In this document: one piece after another, positions 1 to 5,493 of the stretch
Position numbering within the stretch: the first letter of the stretch is position 1
Layout of the letters: each line of letters begins with the position of its first letter
NCBI GenBank assembly: GCA_035512595.1
Contig: DATKDU010000267.1
Location: 1 to 8,181, forward strand
Direction of reading: 5' to 3'
DNA: 8,181 nt
Source of the DNA: DATKDU01 sp035512595
GTDB lineage: Bacteria; Planctomycetota; Planctomycetia; Pirellulales; Pirellulaceae
Notes under the pieces: generated by a model
Databases searched by the model: none
What the model saw: the letters and a program-made list of their open reading frames with translations, nothing else
Told to the model about the DNA's origin: nothing
Translations under genes and position numbers: made by a program

Positions 1-266
1 AGCGACAGCAGCAGCCGCCCCGGCGTGTGATCGCTGGTCAATCGCTTCAGGGGCTTGAACGGCAGCGGATGGTGAGTGACGATCAGGTCCGCTCGCTCGC
101 GCACCGCCTCCGAGCTACTGGCCGGCGTGATGGTGAGGCAGGTCATCACGCGGCCGATCGCTTGGGCGGGATCGCCGACGAGCAGGCCGACGTTGTCCCA
201 CTCCTCGGCCAGGTGCGGGGGAGCGAATTCATCCAAAAACGTGCAAATCTCGCGGAGGGTCGTCAT
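1..266 (-). CDS. NIF3-like dinuclear metal-centre protein (YbgI/GTP cyclohydrolase I type 2-like), N-terminal part
   Basis: Reading the minus strand from the ATG at 266 gives 88 codons, MTTLREICTFLDEFAPPHLA..., with no stop before the window edge, so the C-terminus is missing. Residues 21-33 (EEWDNVGLLVGDP) and 60-76 (ADLIVTHHPLPFKPLKR) are the hallmark blocks of the NIF3/YbgI family. The His-His pair at 65-66 corresponds to the first metal-ligand motif of these hexameric, two-metal proteins. Family members are cytoplasmic; their biochemical role is poorly settled, although some databases label them GTP cyclohydrolase I type 2. The start is supported by a TGAGG purine run 5-6 nt upstream and by the usual family N-terminus. 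The gene is divergent from the hydrolase at 265, and the two possible ATG codons overlap by 2 nt. The family call is firm; function beyond that is unknown. Confidence 0.9.
   Translation of the reverse strand, partial: MTTLREICTFLDEFAPPHLAEEWDNVGLLVGDPAQAIGRVMTCLTITPASSSEAVRERADLIVTHHPLPFKPLKRLTSDHTPGRLLLS
254..259 (+). promoter_or_regulatory. Candidate ribosome binding site for ATG 265
   Basis: GGAGGG ends 5 nt before ATG 265, ideal Shine-Dalgarno spacing. It lies inside the NIF3 coding sequence on the other strand, where it could simply reflect codons of that gene, so it supports but does not prove initiation at 265. Confidence 0.4.
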
Positions 267-2409
267 GCGGACCTCAATGAACAACAAGTGCGGGGGGGCG
301 GCTGCGGCGACGGGGTCGGGAGTCGTTTTCGGCCCACCACTTTTCCATTGCCGACGTCGGTTGGCCGAAAACGACTCCCGACCCCTTCACGCCGGCATCC
401 CGCTGGTTGCCATTCTAGCGGCGCTGCTTGCCGGCGCATGGGGCGAGCGATTTGTTGCGGGCGACGAGTCGGCAGCTAACCCTCCTTTCAAGCCAATCCC
501 GCGCCTGTTGCCGCCGGAAGGGATCGAGCTGCCGGCGGACGTGCAAGCGAGCCTGAGGCAGTCGCTGGATGCGATCCAAAAGCGGCTCAGCGCGCGAGCT
601 CACGATCCGCGGACCAGCGACGTGGCCATCTTCACGAAGGCGGTTGAGTTCGCCCTGCGGCATCGCGAGTTTTATGCACCGAAGGATGCCGACAAAGCGA
701 CTGCGCTGCTGGCGGAAGCGAGCAAGCGGCTCGATGAGCTGGAGAAGCTACCGGCGGATGCGGTTCCAAGCTGGGCGAAAGCTACGGGCCTGGTGGTCCG
801 CGGGTATAAGAGCCAGATCGACGATTCTCCGCAGCCTTACGGACTTGTGATCCCGGAGAACTATGACGGCAAGAAAGCCGTGCCGCTGTATGTCTGGCTG
901 CACGGCCGGGGCGACAAGAATACGGACATGCACTTCATCACCGAGCGCATGACCAGGCCCGGGCAGATTGCGCCGCAAGGGGCGATTGTTTTGCATCCGT
1001 TCGGCCGGCACTGCGTCGGCTTCAAGTTTGCCGGCGAGATCGACGTGCTGGAAGCCATGGACGACGTGCAGCAGCACTACAAGATCGATCCGCAGCGGAT
1101 CGTGCTAATCGGCTTCTCGATGGGGGGCGCCGGGGCGTGGCACATCGGAGCGCACTATGCCGACCGGTTCTGCGCGATCAGCCCCGGTGCCGGCTTTGCC
1201 GAGACGGCCCGCTACCGCCGGCTGAAGCCGGAGGATTATCCGCCCGAGTACGAGCAGAAGTTGTGGGGGCTGTATGACGTGCCGAACTACACCCGGAGCC
1301 TATTCAACACGCCGGTCATCGCCTACAGCGGCGAGCTCGACAAGCAGATTCAGGCGGCCCGCGTGATGGAAGAAGCATTTACGAAGGAAGGCCGCACGCT
1401 GACGCACCTGATCGGGCCGGGCGTTGAGCATAAGTACGAGCCGGAGACGCTGAAGGAGCTTCTCAGGCGGATTGACGAGCACGTGCAGGCGGGAAATCAG
1501 ACCGATGCCGACGAGGTGCATTTGCAGACGCGGACGCTGCGGTATCACGGTCAAAATTGGGTTCAGGTGTTTTGGCTGCAGGAGCACTGGAAGGACGCAC
1601 GGGTAGACGCCAGGCGCGATGACGACGGCGATTGGAAGATGACCACCGCCAACGTGTCCGTATTGGCGCTCTTTCCTACTCCCTCGCAGAGCGGCAAGCG
1701 GCTCATTCTCGACGGCCAGGTGTTTAACTTCCCCAGAGCGCTGGCCGGACCTTGGATGCTCCTGCGCGACGAAGGACGATGGCGCGAGACCCGCCGAGAA
1801 GAACCCCTGGCGCTCGGGCTGGCGCAGCGAAAGCGGTTTCGTCAGAGCGGCCCCATCGATGACGCGTTCATGGATCGCTTCCTGGTCGTGCTGCCGACGG
1901 GAAGGTCAGAAAGCGCCGCATTTCAGCGGTGGGTTGAGTTTGAGTCGCAGCACTTCCTCGACCGTTGGCGAGCGTTGATGCGCGGGGAGGCGCGGGTAAA
2001 GAAGGACGTCGATGTGACCGAGGATGATTTGAAGGAGCAACAAAACCTGATCTTGTGGGGGGACGCCTCGTCGAACCGAGTAATTGCGCGGCTCCAAGAG
2101 AAACTGCCGGTGAAGTTTGCGGGCTTGCAGTGGACTTTCGGTGGGACGACGTATGAGAGCGACCGCTTCGCACCCGCACTGATCTATCCGGGTTTACTGC
2201 ATCCCGAGGATACCGAACGCGACTACCTCGTCCTCAACTCCGGCCTCACCTTCCGCGAGGCGCACGACAGCACCAACTCGAATCAAAACCCAAAACTGCC
2301 GGACTGGGCGATCATCGATCTGTCGCAGCCCTCCGATGCGTCGTCGCCCGGGAAGATTCACGCGGCCGGATTTTTTGACGAGCGGTGGCAATTGCCGGAC
2401 GCCAAATAG
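265..2409 (+). CDS. Secreted alpha/beta-hydrolase (prolyl oligopeptidase/PHB-depolymerase-like esterase) with C-terminal extension
   Basis: Counting from ATG 265 gives 714 residues. A hydrophobic stretch near residues 42-62 (IPLVAILAALLAGAWG) looks like a signal-peptide core. A helical segment follows (about 75-190), then the hydrolase domain (about 195-410). Visible catalytic elements are an oxyanion-type HGRG at 213-216, the nucleophile elbow GFSMGG with Ser285, Asp359 in SGELDK and His389 in GVEHKYEPE, a complete and correctly ordered triad. The last 300 residues (about 415-714) match no fold I recognise, but begin in a way I recall from planctomycete homologues. The natural substrate is unknown; ester or peptide hydrolysis outside the cytoplasm is inferred. 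The start is uncertain. ATG 265 has GGAGGG 5 nt upstream but gives a 41-residue N-region partly encoded by a palindromic repeat; ATG 277 and TTG 361 are alternatives, the last giving the most normal signal peptide. Confidence 0.85.
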   Translation: MRTSMNNKCGGAAAATGSGVVFGPPLFHCRRRLAENDSRPLHAGIPLVAILAALLAGAWGERFVAGDESAANPPFKPIPRLLPPEGIELPADVQASLRQSLDAIQKRLSARAHDPRTSDVAIFTKAVEFALRHREFYAPKDADKATALLAEASKRLDELEKLPADAVPSWAKATGLVVRGYKSQIDDSPQPYGLVIPENYDGKKAVPLYVWLHGRGDKNTDMHFITERMTRPGQIAPQGAIVLHPFGRHCVGFKFAGEIDVLEAMDDVQQHYKIDPQRIVLIGFSMGGAGAWHIGAHYADRFCAISPGAGFAETARYRRLKPEDYPPEYEQKLWGLYDVPNYTRSLFNTPVIAYSGELDKQIQAARVMEEAFTKEGRTLTHLIGPGVEHKYEPETLKELLRRIDEHVQAGNQTDADEVHLQTRTLRYHGQNWVQVFWLQEHWKDARVDARRDDDGDWKMTTANVSVLALFPTPSQSGKRLILDGQVFNFPRALAGPWMLLRDEGRWRETRREEPLALGLAQRKRFRQSGPIDDAFMDRFLVVLPTGRSESAAFQRWVEFESQHFLDRWRALMRGEARVKKDVDVTEDDLKEQQNLILWGDASSNRVIARLQEKLPVKFAGLQWTFGGTTYESDRFAPALIYPGLLHPEDTERDYLVLNSGLTFREAHDSTNSNQNPKLPDWAIIDLSQPSDASSPGKIHAAGFFDERWQLPDAK
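312..385. repeat. Perfect 23-bp inverted repeat (palindromic element) at the start of the hydrolase gene
   Basis: Positions 312-334 are exactly the reverse complement of 363-385 (23 of 23 bases), separated by 28 nt. The spacer contains a second perfect palindrome, CCGACGTCGG, at 351-360. The arms carry GGGTCGGGAGTCGTTTTCGG in the left copy. The element lies inside the hydrolase reading frame if translation begins at 265 or 277, encoding about residues 17-41 just before the hydrophobic signal core. There is no clear target-site duplication. It resembles REP-like or MITE-like dispersed palindromes; whether it has other genomic copies cannot be seen here. Confidence 0.9.
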
Positions 2410-2410
2410 C

Positions 2411-2573
2411 CCACAAGCCTGAAGCGCCAGCGAAGGAAAGCTGTCCACTGGCAAGCGGCCATTTGCTACATTGCGCCTCAGGATACGGAGTATGTGGCCG
2501 ATCAGCTCCGTGGCAAGCCCGACCTCTTTTCCAGCAGGCGGAGCTTTCCTTCGCTTGCGCTTCAGGCTTGTGG
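2411..2573. repeat. 163-bp element with 32-bp imperfect terminal inverted repeats filling the convergent gap
   Basis: Positions 2411-2442 match the reverse complement of 2542-2573 at 31 of 32 bases; the arm contains CCACAAGCCTGAAGCG. The 99-nt centre has a further 6-bp stem, CGGCCA at 2456-2461 with TGGCCG at 2495-2500, and no coding capacity I can support. The element begins 1 nt after the hydrolase stop and ends 17 nt before the TPR gene stop on the other strand, so it occupies nearly all of the 181-nt convergent gap. It could fold in either transcript and act as a bidirectional terminator, although no T-tract follows either arm. The structure is that of a MITE or large REP-like unit; no flanking duplication is evident. 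Confidence 0.9.
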
Positions 2574-2590
2574 ATTTCGCGTGCCGCGGC

Positions 2591-4249
2591 TTATTTCCTG
2601 CCGGGCAAGCACAAGCACGAGCTGGTCAGCTCGAAATCCGCATCGGCCCAGGCTTCCTTGAAGCGCGCCATGGCTGCGGTTGCCTCGCCCTCTTTGCCGC
2701 ACATCTCCAAACTGCGGGCCAGGCCATACAACGACCAGCCGTTGTCCGGGTATTTGGCCAGGTCCGCGCGGTAAACCTTCGCGGCCTCTTCCACTCGCCC
2801 TTCAGTGACAAGCACCGCTCCCAGCGTGTGCCGCACCGGTCGCAGCCAGTCGGGCGGCTCGGCATAGCGGAGCTGATCTTCGCGGACAATTGCTTCCTTG
2901 AGCGACGCGATCGATTCCTCGACTTTTCCTTCGCGATAGAGAATCTCGCCGGCGAGCAGTTTTTCGGCTACGCCCAACAGGTCGTGCCCCTTGTTGTTGC
3001 TGAAGATCGCTTCCTCCGGCACGTTCGCCTTCGCGGCGGCAAATGCCGACTGCTCTTTCTTCGCAGCGGCCACGTCCCCCTTGGCGGCATAGGCAATGCC
3101 GCGATCCATATGCCGCATGGCACGGGCGATCGGCAGAAACTCCGGCGGCTCGGGAGCGGCCAGGACTTCGTCCCACTTGCCGAAGCGGACCAGCACCTCC
3201 AGCGGCATGGCGGTGAAGCCGTCCACGACGGCCGCGTTTTCCTTGACCCACTCCGGCGGCACGGCGGCGGCCATTTCGTTGATTGCGTTCAGGGCCTTGG
3301 CGCTCTGCCCCCGCTGGATGCAGGCGTAGGCCAGCATGTGGCGGTTGTGGGCCATGTAGACTTGGTAAAAATCCTGCCGCGGCGATTGTTTCTGGTAGTT
3401 GGCGTCCGCGACGATCGCCTTCTCGTTGGCGATTGCCGCCTTCTTCCACGCTCCCAGCCGCACGTCGATATGCGACGGCATGTGGACCAGGTGCCCCAGT
3501 CCCGGCGTCAAATCGCGGAGCCGATCGGCGGGAGCAGCGGCTTTTTCCGGCTGCGGCGACGCCTCGACCGCGTGGATATACAGGTGCAGCGCCAGCGGGT
3601 GCTCCGGGTTCTGCGTCAGTGCGGCTTCGAGCGTGGCGATGACTTCTTCGGCGCCAGGCTGCGGTTGGTAGTCGAGCGTCCACAAGTCCCACGGCCGCAG
3701 GTCCATCAGCGACTCGGCGAACAGCGCCCCCACGTCGGCATCGGTGGGATGCTTCTTCCAAACCTCGCGCATGGCGGCGGCGAACGCTTCATCGAGCGGC
3801 TGGCGGTGCTCGGGCTGCTCCTCGGCGTACCGTTTGGCGAGCGCCTGAATCAAGTCTTTTTCGATCTGTGTGGCGCTCTCCGCAGCAGCTTTGGCCTTGG
3901 TGAGCGCGGCCCAGGCGGCTTTGGCCCGCGGCTCGGGGACGACCGGGTTGTTGATGTGCGGCCCGTTGGCATACGCCACGCCCCACCAGGCCATCGCACA
4001 GTCGGGATCGATTTTCGCCGCTTGCTCAAAGGAGCGGATCGCCTCGTCGTGGTTGAAGGCGTACAGGAACGCCAGAGCCTGGTTGAAAAACCTCTGCGCC
4101 TCCGGCGAATTTGTGGTCACCTGCCGGCCATGTGTCCCCAGGCCGTCGAACAGCGGGGGCTTTGCGGTCGGCGCCTGAGCCTGTGCCAGAGATAGAAAAC
4201 AGAGACCAAGGAAAATGGATGACAAAGCCAGTCGCGATGGACGTTGCAC
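2591..4249 (-). CDS. Exported tetratricopeptide-repeat protein
   Basis: From a GTG at 4249 the protein has 552 residues and opens MQRPSRLALSSIFLGLCFLS followed by LAQAQA: a basic N-region, a hydrophobic core and an AQA-type signal peptidase site near residues 24-26. This start is preferred over the ATG at 4300 because GAGGAGAGG lies 6 nt upstream of it and because it gives a compact signal peptide. A clear TPR motif covers about residues 50-84 (AEA-type helices with FNHDEAIRSFEQAAKIDPD). More helical repeats run to the C-terminus, ending with YRADLAKYPDNGWSLYGLAR. Conserved-looking His-rich segments HLYIHAVEAS and HLVHMPSHIDVRLG lie in the middle. No enzymatic domain is visible. TPR arrays generally mediate protein contacts, and a periplasmic scaffold role is inferred, partner unknown. 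The gene lies 190 nt downstream of the response regulator on the same strand, a gap that suggests its own promoter. Confidence 0.88.
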   Translation of the reverse strand: MQRPSRLALSSIFLGLCFLSLAQAQAPTAKPPLFDGLGTHGRQVTTNSPEAQRFFNQALAFLYAFNHDEAIRSFEQAAKIDPDCAMAWWGVAYANGPHINNPVVPEPRAKAAWAALTKAKAAAESATQIEKDLIQALAKRYAEEQPEHRQPLDEAFAAAMREVWKKHPTDADVGALFAESLMDLRPWDLWTLDYQPQPGAEEVIATLEAALTQNPEHPLALHLYIHAVEASPQPEKAAAPADRLRDLTPGLGHLVHMPSHIDVRLGAWKKAAIANEKAIVADANYQKQSPRQDFYQVYMAHNRHMLAYACIQRGQSAKALNAINEMAAAVPPEWVKENAAVVDGFTAMPLEVLVRFGKWDEVLAAPEPPEFLPIARAMRHMDRGIAYAAKGDVAAAKKEQSAFAAAKANVPEEAIFSNNKGHDLLGVAEKLLAGEILYREGKVEESIASLKEAIVREDQLRYAEPPDWLRPVRHTLGAVLVTEGRVEEAAKVYRADLAKYPDNGWSLYGLARSLEMCGKEGEATAAMARFKEAWADADFELTSSCLCLPGRK

Positions 4250-4255
4250 GATGAG

Positions 4256-4264
4256 CCTCTCCTC
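4256..4264 (-). promoter_or_regulatory. Ribosome binding site fixing the GTG start of the TPR gene
   Basis: Read on the minus strand this is GAGGAGAGG, ending 6 nt before GTG at 4249. It is the strongest Shine-Dalgarno match in the window. It also falls within the extension that the ATG at 4300 would add, arguing that the extra 17 residues are not translated. Confidence 0.75.
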
Positions 4265-4366
4265 AAGCGAGTTCCTGGACAAGCGAAGCGCAATTCGCAT
4301 TGATATGTTACAAAAATGTTCGCGAAGGTTACCAGCCCGGTGCGGATTACTTCAGAGGTAGGGGAG

Positions 4367-4443
4367 GTAGGGTGGGTCAAGATCGCCTCGGCGCGTCGAT
4401 TCCGGCGGGTCGGCGCTGGCGGAGCCAGCTTGACCAGCCCTAC
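4367..4443. repeat. 77-bp inverted repeat overlapping the response regulator stop codon
   Basis: GTAGGGTGGGTCAAG at 4367-4381 pairs with the reverse complement of 4429-4443 at 13 of 15 positions. Inside is a tight hairpin, GCTGGC at 4415-4420 with GCCAGC at 4424-4429 and a 3-nt loop. Just left of and overlapping the left arm is a two-copy tandem 9-mer, GAGGTAGGG, at 4355-4372. The right arm contains the regulator's TAG stop (4440-4442, minus strand), so the very end of that gene is shared with the element. The spacer is GC-rich and noncoding. Confidence 0.75.
4415..4429 (-). terminator. Possible weak hairpin terminator after the response regulator
   Basis: A 6-bp GC stem with a 3-nt loop starts about 11 nt past the response regulator stop on the minus strand. 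There is no T-run after it, so it is not a canonical intrinsic terminator; it could slow polymerase or protect the transcript end. It is also part of the surrounding inverted repeat. Confidence 0.3.
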
Positions 4444-5183
4444 GGTTTACTCGCCGCCTCGGCCGGCTCCGGCCGCGCCACGAACCGGTATCCCATGTCC
4501 CGCACCGTCAGAAAGTGCTTCGGTTCCGCCGGATCGGGCTCAAACAACTTCCGCAGCCGCAGGATGAACTGGTCCGGAGCGCGGGTCTGGATGTGCCCCG
4601 GCATTTGCCACACCTGCTCCAACAAATCCTGCCGCGAGATGAGCTTGCCTTCGTTCTGCACGAAGTATTCCAGCAACTCCCACTCCCGCTTGGTGAGCTG
4701 CACCGATTTGCCGCCGACCACCAGCTCGTGCTCGGCAAAGTTGATCTTCGCATCGGCGAACTCGAAGCTCGCCGGCGCACTCGATGGGCGCGGCAATTCG
4801 TGCCGCCGCTTGTAGTGCGTCAGCAGGTTGTTGACGCGGCTGATCAGCTCCTCCAGGTCGAACGGCTTGGTGAGGTATTGATTGGCTCCCATGTTGAATC
4901 CTCGCGTGCGATCTTCCGCCAGCGTGCGGGCCGAGAGCATCAAAATCGGCACGTCGTTCCCCGCCTCCCGCAGCGCCTGGCAGACGGCATAGCCGCTCAT
5001 CCCCGGCAGCATCAGGTCCAGGATCATCAGGTCGATTTCTTCCTCGCCGGCATCGAACAGCTTGAGCGCACTGGGCCCGTCCCCCACGACCGTGACGCGA
5101 TACCCCTCGGCCTCCAGGTTGAACTTGATGCCGACGGCCAGATGCCGCTCGTCTTCGACGACCAGGATGTGCTTTGCAGCCAT
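4440..5183 (-). CDS. OmpR/PhoB-family DNA-binding response regulator
   Basis: The 247-residue protein has the standard length and order for the family. A receiver domain (about 1-120) carries the acidic pair Glu10-Asp11, phospho-acceptor Asp56 in LMILDLMLPGMSGY, Ser84 and Lys106 in the YLTKPF block. A winged-helix effector domain (about 140-235) contains LTKREWELLEYFVQNEGKLI, an RAPDQFILRLRKLFEPDP recognition-helix region and the wing VRDMGYRF. It acts in the cytoplasm as a phosphorylation-controlled transcription factor. No histidine kinase is adjacent in the window, so its partner and signal are unknown; the TPR gene downstream and the PSCyt1 gene divergent from it are possible targets by position only. 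The receiver has Asn-Gln (GANQY) where many OmpR-type receivers have an acidic pair. ATG 5183 has no clear Shine-Dalgarno site, but the MAAKHILVVEDE start matches family N-termini. Confidence 0.95.
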   Translation of the reverse strand: MAAKHILVVEDERHLAVGIKFNLEAEGYRVTVVGDGPSALKLFDAGEEEIDLMILDLMLPGMSGYAVCQALREAGNDVPILMLSARTLAEDRTRGFNMGANQYLTKPFDLEELISRVNNLLTHYKRRHELPRPSSAPASFEFADAKINFAEHELVVGGKSVQLTKREWELLEYFVQNEGKLISRQDLLEQVWQMPGHIQTRAPDQFILRLRKLFEPDPAEPKHFLTVRDMGYRFVARPEPAEAASKP

Positions 5184-5493
5184 GACGCGAATGAGCCGAT
5201 TGCCTGCTCGGAACGGTTATGGATGTCGAGACCACTGCAAATGACCAATGACCAAGCACCAATGTCCAAACAAATCCTAATTTTAATTGCCGCTCATTGG
5301 TCATTGGGACTTGGTCATTGGTCATTTACTTTGCGGCCCGCCGTGGCTTTGGTCAAGTGTCACGCGCCCGCCGTTCGACTTGCCTGTGGAGGGGCTTTGG
5401 TATCTACTGGTAAGTAGAGGCGGCGGCGCGGCGGCGGAATCGCGCGCTTAGCCCCTCTCCCGCCTGAATTCGTCCCACCTGCCCGATTCTTGT
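5184..5493. other. Divergent intergenic region between the regulator and the PSCyt1 gene
   Basis: This 310-nt stretch must hold the promoters of both flanking genes. It contains the 7-bp-repeat hairpin at 5239-5327. To its right is a possible nested fold: GAGGGGCT at 5389-5396 with AGCCCCTC at 5450-5457, enclosing TCTACT 5403-5408 paired with AGTAGA 5413-5418. I see no convincing promoter boxes or ribosome binding site next to 5494, and no small gene I can support. An in-frame TAG at 5449-5451 limits the PSCyt1 gene from starting further upstream. Confidence 0.6.
5239..5327. repeat. Inverted-repeat element whose arms are tandem 7-mers (ATGACCA / TGGTCAT)
   Basis: Arms 5239-5256 and 5310-5327 are perfect 18-bp inverted repeats, extending to 26 bp with two mismatches (5239-5264 with 5302-5327). 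Each arm is itself a 7-bp tandem array. The left arm reads atgacca, atgacca, agcacca, atgtcca (5241-5268). The right arm reads tggtcat, tgggact, tggtcat, tggtcat (5298-5325), with a possible fifth degenerate unit at 5291-5297. The loop is AT-rich (CCTAATTTTAATTG), unlike the surrounding GC-rich DNA. It lies 55 nt upstream of the regulator start and could influence its promoter or be a dispersed element. Confidence 0.9.

Noticed and set aside
76..264. Extension of the hydrolase frame upstream to ATG 76
   Set aside because: This segment is antisense to conserved NIF3 codons, gives no signal peptide and is better explained as read-through of an open frame.
2471..4195. 574-codon open frame on the plus strand opposite the TPR gene
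   Set aside because: Its translation is Arg/Gly-rich without domains, while the minus strand gives a signal peptide, TPR motifs and a good ribosome binding site. Long antisense frames are expected at this GC content.
4250..4300. ATG 4300 as start of the TPR protein
   Set aside because: It would lengthen the signal-peptide N-region by 17 residues and lacks the strong ribosome binding site that sits before GTG 4249.
4515..5417. Plus-strand frame of 300 codons over the response regulator
   Set aside because: It runs antisense to a textbook OmpR-type regulator and through the intergenic repeat, with no recognisable domain.
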